Notes under the pieces: model-generated
Seen by the model: only the letters and a program-made list of their open reading frames with translations
Told to the model about the DNA's origin: nothing
The model's database searches: none
Source: an uncultured Collinsella sp.
Lineage (GTDB): Bacteria > Actinomycetota > Coriobacteriia > Coriobacteriales > Coriobacteriaceae
Direction: 5' to 3'
NCBI GenBank assembly: GCA_900757285.1
Contig: CAAENI010000271.1
Location: 1 to 9,942, forward strand
DNA: 9,942 nt
Program-made: the position numbers and the translations under genes
Shown here: piece by piece, positions 1 to 6,207 of the stretch
How positions within the stretch are numbered: position 1 is the first letter of the stretch
Layout of the letters: each line of letters starts with the position of its first letter

Positions 1-7
1 CCATTTA

Positions 8-265
8 TTAGATCAACCCAAAGTGGCGCATGGCGGTGACGGTACCGTCGTGTGCGACATCGTCGGTCACGTAGTCGGCGACCGCCTTGACCTCGGGCAT
101 GGCGTTGCCCATGGCGACAGCCGTCTCGACCGCAGCGAGCATGCCCAGGTCGTTGCCCGAATCGCCAAAGCCAAAGGTGCGCGCATTTCCCTCGCGGCCC
201 AGATACGCCAGCGCTCGCGCCACGCCCACGCCTTTGTCGATGCCCTTGGGGCTCAGTTCGCGGTT
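8..265 (-). pseudogene. C-terminal remnant of a Cof-type HAD phosphatase
   Basis: About 85 residues of a Cof-type (HAD subfamily IIB) sugar-phosphate phosphatase can be read, ending at TAA (10..8). The stretch SPKGIDKG carries the motif III lysine, and GFGDSGNDLGML is motif IV with the two metal-binding aspartates. It is followed by the usual family ending, AMGNAMPEVKAVADYVT. A normal member has about 260-280 residues and begins with DxDGT. Here motif I, motif II and the cap domain are absent: the frame upstream of about 265 turns into arginine-rich, non-homologous sequence, and only about 185 bp separate it from the neighbouring hydrolase gene. The only upstream ATG in frame (406) lies in the loop of the operon terminator. 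Without the nucleophile Asp the product could not be an active phosphatase. I read it as a decayed or truncated gene; the loss of the N-terminus is clear, its cause is not. Confidence 0.72.
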
Positions 266-373
266 TGCTTGCTGGGTTCGCCTGGAAGATCGGCGGTAAA
301 CGCGTCTCCCAGTCAATCCGGCACCGCCAAGGCAAACCCCACACGCGCCCGCCGGCAAGCGGCACGCGCCCGC

Positions 374-417
374 CAACGCAAAGGTCCGGCGGGACGCACC
401 TAGCATCCCGCCGGACC
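374..417 (-). terminator. Rho-independent terminator of the PTS/aldolase operon
   Basis: A perfect 12-bp inverted repeat, GGTCCGGCGGGA (383-394) and TCCCGCCGGACC (406-417), encloses an 11-nt loop. Read on the minus strand it begins 33 nt after the hydrolase stop codon and is followed by TTTGCGTT, a short broken U-tract. The GC-rich stem, the position and the tail all fit an intrinsic terminator that closes the leftward operon. The plus-strand tail (GTCATTCGTC) is a poorer match, so I call it minus-directed. Confidence 0.8.
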
Positions 418-450
418 GTCATTCGTCCAGGAGGTCGCCGCGACGAGCCC

Positions 451-1530
451 CTAGATCTTCGCAAGCTCCTCGGAGATGACGCGGCAGACGTCCTCAGCCT
501 GAGGCATCACGCCGTACATCTCGAAGAAGCCGTGGTCGCAGCCGCGATAGCGAATCGCGGTGACGTCAACGCCCGCATCCTGCAGCCTCTTCGCGAACAG
601 CTCGTCCTGATAGCGCAGGTAGTCATACTCGGAAGAGATGATGACCGTGCGGGGGAACGCGCTCACGTCCTCCGCGAACAGAGCAGACACCCTCGGGTCG
701 AGCATCTCCTCCGCATTGCCGTTGGTATACATCAACGGCAGGTCGTCGTTGGCATTGCGGATGCGATCCACCCTGCTCAGAGCCTCGGCCCTCTGGTCTT
801 TCACGATCTCATAGAGGTCATAGGACCATTCCTCCGGAACGGGGCCGCCGTCGACGAGCGGATACAGCTCGGCCACGAGCTTGATCTTGTCCGCATGGGA
901 CCCGTCGAGGACGACGGCGTTGGTCAGGCTTCCGCCCGCGGAGTCGCCAGCCACGACGACCCGCGTCGCGTCGACACCCAGCTCATCCGCGTGCTCGACA
1001 AGCCAGTCGAGCGTCTTCACGCAGTCCTCGACGCCACCGGGAAACATCGTCTCGGGAGACAGACGGTACTCCGGGTAAATCGCGACGCAGCCCGTTCGCT
1101 CCGCGATGTCGCGCAGGCAGTTCTCGTACTGGCCGATGTTGCCCACCATAAAGCCGCCGCCATGGATGAACACGAGCGCGGCAGAACCGCTCTCGTGCCT
1201 CTCGGGCGTGAAGACGTGCAGGGGAATGCCCCTGTCGCCAAAGTTCATGACGACGGTCTTCTTGGCAACGCCCGCGCCCCTCACGACATGGGTCTCCTTG
1301 TTGGGCGCGGAGCGCCACGCGATCACGTCCACCGGCCCCGCCGGCGCCGGACCGGCAGCGAGTTTCGCGTGGGCGCGCGCATAGACGCGCGGATCGAGCA
1401 CGTGCTCGCGCTCATCTCCCGGCACGGGCTTCAGTAGGAGCTTCAGCCCGTTGGGCTCGACGACCTCCCTAGCTCCACGCTCAAGCACTTCAAGCTCGGA
1501 AGTGGGGTACTTCCTCTCCTCGGCGCCCAT
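451..1530 (-). CDS. Alpha/beta hydrolase, HSL-type (family IV) esterase
   Basis: This is a 359-residue alpha/beta-hydrolase fold enzyme of the hormone-sensitive-lipase-like group, probably a cytoplasmic carboxylesterase or deacetylase for short acyl groups. The oxyanion-hole motif HGGGF starts at residue 123, and the nucleophile elbow GDSAGG spans 195-200 with Ser197 as catalytic serine. Asp303 (in SEYDYLRYQDE) and His333 (in CDHGFFEM) complete the triad. No signal peptide or membrane segment is visible; the roughly 80-residue polar N-terminus is a lid/cap region typical of the family. The ATG lies 2 nt after the reductase stop codon and has only a weak Shine-Dalgarno sequence within the end of that gene, so it is probably translated by coupling. 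It is the last gene of the operon, before a strong terminator. In this context it may deacylate the sugar or a glycoside/ester precursor; that role is inference. Confidence 0.88.
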   Translation of the reverse strand: MGAEERKYPTSELEVLERGAREVVEPNGLKLLLKPVPGDEREHVLDPRVYARAHAKLAAGPAPAGPVDVIAWRSAPNKETHVVRGAGVAKKTVVMNFGDRGIPLHVFTPERHESGSAALVFIHGGGFMVGNIGQYENCLRDIAERTGCVAIYPEYRLSPETMFPGGVEDCVKTLDWLVEHADELGVDATRVVVAGDSAGGSLTNAVVLDGSHADKIKLVAELYPLVDGGPVPEEWSYDLYEIVKDQRAEALSRVDRIRNANDDLPLMYTNGNAEEMLDPRVSALFAEDVSAFPRTVIISSEYDYLRYQDELFAKRLQDAGVDVTAIRYRGCDHGFFEMYGVMPQAEDVCRVISEELAKI

Positions 1531-1532
1531 GG

Positions 1533-2477
1533 CTAGCCAATCTTCAGCTCGTCAAGCTTAGCGTCAAGCTTGGCCATCTCATCGGCGGAAAGCTCCCACT
1601 CGAACGTCTCGCAGTTCTGAATCGCATGGGCGTCCGTGCGCACGCCAACGAGCGCGGTGCCCACGTACTCCTTCTGGGTGCTCCAGTTCACGGCAACCTG
1701 TGCCACGGGCTTGTCGTGAGCCTCGGCAATCTCGTCCATGACCTTGAGCAGCTCCTGGACGCGAGAGAACTTGGGCTCCTGGAAGTAGTCGTAGAAGCCG
1801 GCACGGACGTCGCCCTCCTCGAACTTCGGCAGCTCGCGGAACTTGCCCGACAGGATGCCCGCGCCAAGGGAGCCATAGGTGAAGGAGTCGATGCCACGCT
1901 CGTAGCCCCACTTGATGAGGTCCTCGGAGGAGCGGTCGACCATGGAGTAGGGCGGCTGCTGGACGTCGACCTGAGCGACCTTCTCGCACTCCTCGATCAT
2001 CTCGGGCGTGAAGTTGGAGACGCCGATGTGGCGAATCTTGCCCTGCTCCTTGAGGAGCTGGAGGGCGCACATCGTCTCAGAGAACGGGGTCTTGGCGTCG
2101 GGCCAGTGCACGAAGTAGAAGTCGATGTAGTCGGTGCGGAGGTTGCGCAGCGAGCTCTCGACCTCCCTCATGATATTCTTGAACGAGGAGTCGCGGTCAT
2201 AGCCGGCGGCGCTGGTAATCAAGCCAACCTTGGTCGAGAGCAGGTAGCTCTCTCGGTCGATGCCCCTGAGCGCGTTGCCGACGACCTTCTCGGATGTGCC
2301 GTTGCCATAGCACGGCGCGGTGTCGATGAGGTTGACTCCGTGATCGAGCATGGTGCGGATGGCGGACATGCTGGCGGCGTCATCGTTCTCACCAAAGGAG
2401 TCGCCGCCGATCGCCCAGGTGCCCACGGCGAGCTGGGAGACGTCGACGTCGGAATTCTTGAGGTGCGTGTAGCGCAT
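1533..2477 (-). CDS. Aldo/keto reductase
   Basis: This is a 314-residue NAD(P)H-dependent oxidoreductase with a TIM-barrel fold, reducing aldehydes or ketones (or oxidising the matching alcohols) in the cytoplasm. The complete catalytic tetrad is visible: Asp52 and Tyr57 (LIDTAPCYGNGTSE), Lys83 (STKVG) and His124 (YFVHWPD). GKIRHIGVSNF (around 146-156) and the C-terminal cofactor segment ALVGVRTDAHAIQNCE are family hallmarks. The opening GTWAIGG and the overall pattern resemble the AKR11 group (IolS/YhdN of Bacillus), but I would not transfer a substrate from that. The ATG is preceded by a strong site, AGAAGGAG, 6 nt upstream. It lies 97 nt after the PTS IID gene and 2 nt before the hydrolase gene, so the last two genes form a tight pair. 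A plausible role is reducing the aldehyde released by the operon's aldolase, or oxidising/reducing the free sugar; this is inferred from position only. Confidence 0.92.
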   Translation of the reverse strand: MRYTHLKNSDVDVSQLAVGTWAIGGDSFGENDDAASMSAIRTMLDHGVNLIDTAPCYGNGTSEKVVGNALRGIDRESYLLSTKVGLITSAAGYDRDSSFKNIMREVESSLRNLRTDYIDFYFVHWPDAKTPFSETMCALQLLKEQGKIRHIGVSNFTPEMIEECEKVAQVDVQQPPYSMVDRSSEDLIKWGYERGIDSFTYGSLGAGILSGKFRELPKFEEGDVRAGFYDYFQEPKFSRVQELLKVMDEIAEAHDKPVAQVAVNWSTQKEYVGTALVGVRTDAHAIQNCETFEWELSADEMAKLDAKLDELKIG

Positions 2478-2495
2478 GTTCTCTCCTTCTAATGG

Positions 2496-2532
2496 GGCGG
2501 CACGCGTCGAATGTCCTCGATCGCGCGCCGCC
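2496..2532 (-). other. Intercistronic stem-loop upstream of the reductase RBS
   Basis: On the minus strand GGCGGCGCGCG (2532-2522) can pair with CGCGTGCCGCC (2506-2496): 11 pairs including one G-U, with a further TCGA/TCGA match inside the loop. It sits between the PTS IID stop and the reductase ribosome binding site and has no U-tract after it (CCATTAGAAGG follows). It is therefore more likely an RNA stability or processing element than a full terminator. A second, weaker hairpin (GCTTC/GAAGC, 2551-2570) lies just before it on the transcript and is followed by TTGTTT, which could give partial termination after IID. Confidence 0.5.
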
Positions 2533-2574
2533 GGGAATTGCCTTAAACAAGCTTCGAATGATCCGGAAGCCGCC

Positions 2575-3411
2575 CTACACGATGCCCACGAGGCCGAGGA
2601 CGAGCGCCAGAATCATGATGCCAACCAGGATGATGTTGACGTTCACGTTCTTCTTGCGCAGGAGCCAGAGGACGACGAGCGTAAGCCCCAGGGGCACGAT
2701 GCCCTTGAAGATCGAGTCGAGGTAGGTCTGGATCATGACGGGGTCAGAGTCCTGAACCGGAATGGACAGGATCGTGTTGAATTGGACGTTCGCCGCAGTC
2801 ATGGCACCGATCATCACGAGGCCAACCGTGGAGGTCGCCTTGGTGATGAGCTTCATGAGACCACCCTCGTACATCTCGGAGATGAAGTTGGTGCCCATGC
2901 TGAAGCCGAGGTAGGTCATGAAGTATCGGCAGAGGATCGACGGGATGTTGTAGATCAGCAGGAACATGATCGCGCCGAGGGGCGAGCCGCTCATGGCGAG
3001 GTTGATGCCAATGCCGGCGGCGATGACACGCAGGACGCCCCAGAAGATTGCGTCACCGATGCCGGACATCGGGCCCATCAGGGAAACCTTGATGCCGTCG
3101 ATGGACTCGGTGTCGAAGTCTTCGTGCTGCGAGTTCTCCCTCTCCATGGAGGCGACGAGGCCCATGGCGAACGTGCCGACGTTCTGGGTAATGTTGTACC
3201 AAGTCGTGTGACGCTTCATGGCTTCGGCACGGGCCTCGGGGTCATCGGCGTAGTAGCGGTTAAGCGCGGGCTGGACGGAGTACAGCCAGCCGTCGGCGCC
3301 AGCCTTGACGGAACCGCCAGCGCAGGAGGCGAACACGGAGAAAGAGCGCAGGAAAATGCTGTTGAGCATCTTCTTGTCTTCAGGGCTCACATTCTTGGTC
3401 AGGTTGCTCAT
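2575..3411 (-). CDS. PTS mannose/fructose/sorbose family, IID membrane component
   Basis: This 278-residue IID subunit forms, together with IIC, the sugar-translocating membrane complex of a mannose-family phosphotransferase system. Recognisable features are the cytoplasmic N-terminal part with LRSFSVFASC (21-30), the family motif GPMSGIGDAIFWG (113-125), hydrophobic segments from about 127 to 160 and 193 to 215, and two closely spaced helices at about 237-251 and 259-278 that end the protein. The open frame extends further upstream, to 3624, but the true start is the ATG at 3411. That ATG overlaps the IIC stop codon (ATGA), gives the usual family N-terminus and length, and the upstream extension is only IIC read in another frame. 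The 4-nt overlap implies translational coupling and roughly equal IIC:IID amounts. Sugar specificity cannot be read from the sequence. Confidence 0.95.
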   Translation of the reverse strand: MSNLTKNVSPEDKKMLNSIFLRSFSVFASCAGGSVKAGADGWLYSVQPALNRYYADDPEARAEAMKRHTTWYNITQNVGTFAMGLVASMERENSQHEDFDTESIDGIKVSLMGPMSGIGDAIFWGVLRVIAAGIGINLAMSGSPLGAIMFLLIYNIPSILCRYFMTYLGFSMGTNFISEMYEGGLMKLITKATSTVGLVMIGAMTAANVQFNTILSIPVQDSDPVMIQTYLDSIFKGIVPLGLTLVVLWLLRKKNVNVNIILVGIMILALVLGLVGIV

Positions 3412-4220
3412 GCGAAGAAATCCTCCTCGTCGCTGGTTACAGAGTCGTTGGAAACGGCCTGGGTGGCCAAGCCCTTCTTGGTGAGATCGAAAATCTCCTT
3501 GTCGCGGAGGGCGGAGGCAACCGCGATGATGACGCCGAGAACCGCGATGGCGATCATCGGGAGGCCGAGGTACTGGTAGAGCGTGAAGCCCAGGAAGAAG
3601 TAGATGCTGAGCTCGGTGCTCCACAGCATCTGGAGCAGGAGCGCCATACCAACGGCGGGCAGGAGGGCGCCCACGGCGTTGAGGCCGCTCATGACATTGG
3701 CCGGAATCTGGTTGACGATGGCGGCAACGGGCTCAGCGCCAAGGTAAACGCCGAGGAAGGCGATGAGGCCAAAGGCGGCGTACTTAACGAACCAGAGAAC
3801 GAAGTGCTGAAGCGCGAGGCCCTTCTCGTTGCCCTCGGCGGCCATCTTGTCAAAGGTGGCGGCGAAGAACGCGAGGAACACGTTGTTCATGAAGATCGAG
3901 AGGAACGCGGTGACGACGCCCACGGGAACGGCCAGCGTGATGGCGGCACCCTGGTCGATACCGGCGCCAACGGTGAAGGCGACGGCGAGGGCGGTCGCGG
4001 TAACGGGCTCGGCGGAGATAGCACCACCGATGTTAACCGCGCCCATGAAGATCGCCTCGAGAGAGGCACCGATGATGACACCGGTCTTGACGTCGCCCAT
4101 CAGGAGGCCCGCAACGAGACCTACCACGAGAGGACGCTCGATCATGCACTGACCGAGAACCCAGTTGCCGCCGTAGCAAATCAGCACGGTCAACCAGGCC
4201 ATTACTGCTAACCCAATCAT
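3408..4220 (-). CDS. PTS mannose/fructose/sorbose family, IIC membrane component
   Basis: This 270-residue polytopic membrane protein is the IIC subunit that, with IID, binds and carries the sugar. The segment from Arg29 to Gly60 (RPLVVGLVAGLLMGD, then GVIIGASLEAIFMG) is the conserved core of the sorbose-type IIC family. Further hydrophobic helices follow at about 73-120, 140-168, 178-200 and 205-238. After the last helix comes a hydrophilic tail of about 30 residues ending SDEEDFFA, which resembles the end of the IIA protein of this operon (GSDGDFFD). The start has a good ribosome binding site (AAAGGAAG, 5 nt upstream). It follows IIB after 46 nt containing a hairpin and overlaps IID by 4 nt. 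Confidence 0.95.
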   Translation of the reverse strand: MIGLAVMAWLTVLICYGGNWVLGQCMIERPLVVGLVAGLLMGDVKTGVIIGASLEAIFMGAVNIGGAISAEPVTATALAVAFTVGAGIDQGAAITLAVPVGVVTAFLSIFMNNVFLAFFAATFDKMAAEGNEKGLALQHFVLWFVKYAAFGLIAFLGVYLGAEPVAAIVNQIPANVMSGLNAVGALLPAVGMALLLQMLWSTELSIYFFLGFTLYQYLGLPMIAIAVLGVIIAVASALRDKEIFDLTKKGLATQAVSNDSVTSDEEDFFA

Positions 4221-4242
4221 TTGACTTCCTTTCTCTCATTTC

Positions 4243-4262
4243 ATTTGACCGCCTGGCCAAAT
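4243..4262 (-). other. Intercistronic stem-loop between PTS IIB and IIC
   Basis: On the minus strand ATTTGGCC (4262-4255) pairs with GGTCAAAT (4250-4243) around a 4-nt AGGC loop: eight pairs, one of them G-U. It starts 4 nt after the IIB stop codon and ends 22 nt before the IIC start, just ahead of the IIC ribosome binding site. The following sequence (GAAATGAGAG) has no U-tract, so it should not terminate. A hairpin here could protect the upstream IIA-IIB message or mark a processing point between soluble and membrane subunits; the function is inferred. Confidence 0.45.
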
Positions 4263-4266
4263 CCCC

Positions 4267-4770
4267 TTATTTCTCTGCCGCCTCGATCAGACTCTTGAGA
4301 GGAGTCTTGGGATTGGACGGGATAAGCTGATGGAAAACCGGAATACCCTGCTCGCAAAGCTCCTTCGCGGCCTCGAGCTCATCCGGGTTGAGCATGATCG
4401 TGGAGTTGAGGGCGACCTTGCTATCCGGATCGGACTTGTCGAAGCGGCCGACATTGGCAACGTTCACGCCCTCGATCTTGCCCGGTGCGCCTTTAACGAG
4501 CTCAAGCACGTCACGCACGCAGTTGGTGAGCGCGAAGATGCGCATGGAGTCCGCACGCGGATCGTTCGCGATGCGGCAAGCATCCGGAACATCCTTGACG
4601 AGGAGCTTCTGGCCCGCCGGCGTACCCATGGAAAGCGTCATGCGAAGGGCATCGCTCTCCACGGCGTGCTTGTTGGCGACGATGATCCTGGTGGTGTTGA
4701 GCTCCTTGGTCCACACCAGGGCGACCTGCCCGTGAATCAGACGGTCATCGACTCGAACCTGAACAATCAT
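4267..4770 (-). CDS. PTS mannose/fructose/sorbose family, IIB component
   Basis: This 167-residue cytoplasmic IIB protein accepts phosphate from IIA on a histidine and passes it to the incoming sugar at the IIC/IID complex. The active-site motif DDRLIHGQV lies at the N-terminus, with His13 as the phosphorylated residue. VANKHAVESDALRMTLSM (about 31-48) and the C-terminal LNPDELEAAKELCEQGIPV are also family-typical, and the length is normal for a stand-alone IIB. The ATG follows a strong ribosome binding site, AAGGAGAGG, about 6 nt upstream. It lies 29 nt after IIA and 46 nt before IIC. Levan-type fructose, sorbose, mannose and GalNAc systems all share this fold, so the substrate stays open. 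Confidence 0.95.
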   Translation of the reverse strand: MIVQVRVDDRLIHGQVALVWTKELNTTRIIVANKHAVESDALRMTLSMGTPAGQKLLVKDVPDACRIANDPRADSMRIFALTNCVRDVLELVKGAPGKIEGVNVANVGRFDKSDPDSKVALNSTIMLNPDELEAAKELCEQGIPVFHQLIPSNPKTPLKSLIEAAEK

Positions 4771-4799
4771 TGTTTCCTCTCCTTACTTATTAGTGCTCT

Positions 4800-5228
4800 C
4801 TAATCGAAGAAGTCTCCGTCGGACCCCTCGTTGTCCGCGGCCTTGCTCGGAGGCTCGACGACCTGCATCGTCGCCCTCGCCAGCTCGACGCTCTGCTTGA
4901 TCGAATCTGCCGTGACCGGCTCAGCGCCGAGGAGCGCCTCGATCACGAGGCCGAGGTTCATACCGGTAACATGGACGATCCCGCGCTTCTCCGGCTCCAT
5001 GAGGACGACCTTCTGGAAGACGGAGCCACCGTAGATGTCGGTGAAGATGATGGCCTCGTCCTCAGGGCCCACCGAGTCAATAAACGCCTGGATGCGAGGG
5101 GTGAAATCGGAGTCGTCCACGTAGCAGTCAACTGCTTCCACCATGTCCGCCATACCGGTCAGGATCTCGATCGAGCTCCTGATTCCGCTTGCGAGGTGAC
5201 CGTGCGACGCGACAAGAACTTTCTTCAT
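4800..5228 (-). CDS. PTS mannose/fructose/sorbose family, IIA component
   Basis: This 142-residue cytoplasmic IIA protein takes phosphate from HPr and hands it to IIB. It starts like other IIA-Man domains, with VASHGHLASGI placing the phosphorylated His at residue 9. TDIYGGSVFQ (63-72) and TGMNLGLVIEALL (88-100) match the active-site and dimer regions of the family. The last roughly 15 residues are polar and acidic and end GSDGDFFD, longer than a minimal IIA domain and echoing the IIC tail. The ribosome binding site AGGAGA overlaps the aldolase stop codon, and the intergenic gap is 10 nt, so the two genes are clearly in one transcript. IIA being a separate protein, not fused to IIB, fits the Firmicutes/Coriobacteria arrangement. 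Confidence 0.95.
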   Translation of the reverse strand: MKKVLVASHGHLASGIRSSIEILTGMADMVEAVDCYVDDSDFTPRIQAFIDSVGPEDEAIIFTDIYGGSVFQKVVLMEPEKRGIVHVTGMNLGLVIEALLGAEPVTADSIKQSVELARATMQVVEPPSKAADNEGSDGDFFD

Positions 5229-5238
5229 CGAGTCTCTC

Positions 5239-6093
5239 CTAGAGCGAATAGTGGTTGGGGTTCAGAAGCTGGATCTTGCTTGCGACAAACGCGCGCATGT
5301 CGGGGGCGGCGTCCATCAGGAGGCCAACGCCGTTGCCGTCGTTCTTGCCGGAGTTGATGTCCTTCTCGAAGGCGCGGTACATGGAGCGGAAGTACTCCGT
5401 GGCGATGTTGAACTTGCTCATGCCGAGGTTCACGGCCTCCTGGAGCTGCTCGTCGGGGATGTCGGAGCATCCGTGCATGACGAGGGGGACGCTGACGGCC
5501 TCCCTGCAGGCCTTGATGCGCTCCATGTCGAGGTTCGGGACCTTGACGTAGGGGCCGTGGGCGTTGCCGACGGCGATGGCGAGCGAACCACAGCCGGTGC
5601 CCTCGACGAACTCCTCGGCGAGGTTCGGGTCGGTATAGTGGTCGCTGTTCACGAAGTCGTTGGCGTCGGAGCCGTTGCCGACGTGGCCGAGCTCGGCCTC
5701 GATGTCAACGTCGAAGATCTTGGCGACCTGGACGACGTCCTTCGTGAGCTGGAAGTTCTCCTCATAGGGAAGCGAGGAGCCGTCGACCATGACGGAGGGG
5801 AAACCGGCCTTGACGCCCTTGACGGCGATCTCGTAACCAGCGGAGTGATCCTGGTGGACGGCGACGGGCACGCTCGCGCGCTCGGCGTAATAGCGGGCGG
5901 CGAAGGCGATGATGTCGAGGGCACAGTGGTCCTCGAAGCCGGGCCAGTACTGGATGATGATAGGCATGTGCTCATCCTCGGCGGCCTGGATCGCATAACG
6001 GATGGTCTCCGTGTTGATGACGTTGATCGCGGGCACGCCATAGTGGTGCTCGGTCGCATGTTGAAGAAGCTCGTTGACCTTGATGAGAGACAT
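5239..6093 (-). CDS. Class II (zinc-dependent) ketose-phosphate aldolase
   Basis: This 284-residue aldolase belongs to the FbaA/GatY/KbaY/IolJ superfamily, which cleaves phosphorylated ketoses to dihydroxyacetone phosphate or a similar triose plus an aldehyde. Visible active-site residues are Asp82 (general acid/base) and His83 in HQDHSAGYE, Glu132/Glu134 in IEAELGHVG, His179 in GNAHGPY and His207 in VMHGCSD; the histidines are the expected zinc ligands. KFNIATEY (227-234) is the phosphate-contacting strand. The usual HGGSG loop reads HGCSD here (Cys209, Asp211), which may change phosphate or substrate binding. Length matches the GatY/IolJ branch. The ribosome binding site AAAGGAAG precedes the ATG. 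It is the first gene of the tight block aldolase-IIA-IIB-IIC-IID. Exact substrate (fructose, tagatose or sorbose derivative, bis- or monophosphate) is not determinable, so a gene symbol is withheld. Confidence 0.9.
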   Translation of the reverse strand: MSLIKVNELLQHATEHHYGVPAINVINTETIRYAIQAAEDEHMPIIIQYWPGFEDHCALDIIAFAARYYAERASVPVAVHQDHSAGYEIAVKGVKAGFPSVMVDGSSLPYEENFQLTKDVVQVAKIFDVDIEAELGHVGNGSDANDFVNSDHYTDPNLAEEFVEGTGCGSLAIAVGNAHGPYVKVPNLDMERIKACREAVSVPLVMHGCSDIPDEQLQEAVNLGMSKFNIATEYFRSMYRAFEKDINSGKNDGNGVGLLMDAAPDMRAFVASKIQLLNPNHYSL

Positions 6094-6138
6094 CTTTGTC
6101 TTCCTTTCACTTGGATAACCATTGGATTGGACAGTTCT

Positions 6139-6152
6139 CAGCTCGTCAGCTG
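6139..6152 (-). other. Small hairpin in the MFS-aldolase gap
   Basis: CAGCT (6139-6143) and AGCTG (6148-6152) form a 5-bp stem with a 4-nt loop in the 114-bp gap between the MFS stop and the aldolase start. I see no U-tract after it and no convincing -35/-10 pair on the minus strand in this gap. A separate promoter for the aldolase-PTS block cannot be excluded. The gap otherwise contains only the aldolase ribosome binding site, which overlaps a single TTTCAC (6105-6110). Confidence 0.25.
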
Positions 6153-6207
6153 GTTGAACACGAAGAGAAGCGCGAGGCAGGCAGGCGCTTGCAAAACGCG
6201 GTGGAGC

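Noticed and set aside
265..1437. Long plus-strand open frame of 390 codons
   Set aside because: It is the antisense of the alpha/beta hydrolase gene, rich in Arg, His and Val/Asp runs typical of GC-rich shadow frames, and has no family motif; the minus-strand frame carries a full catalytic triad.
2476..3579. Plus-strand open frame opposite the reductase-IID region
   Set aside because: It reads the complement of the IID gene, starts in the reductase ribosome binding region and shows no motif.
3412..3624. N-terminal extension of the IID frame
   Set aside because: The extra residues are Arg/His/Pro-rich and are IIC coding sequence in another frame; the ATG at 3411 gives the family N-terminus and an ATGA overlap with IIC.
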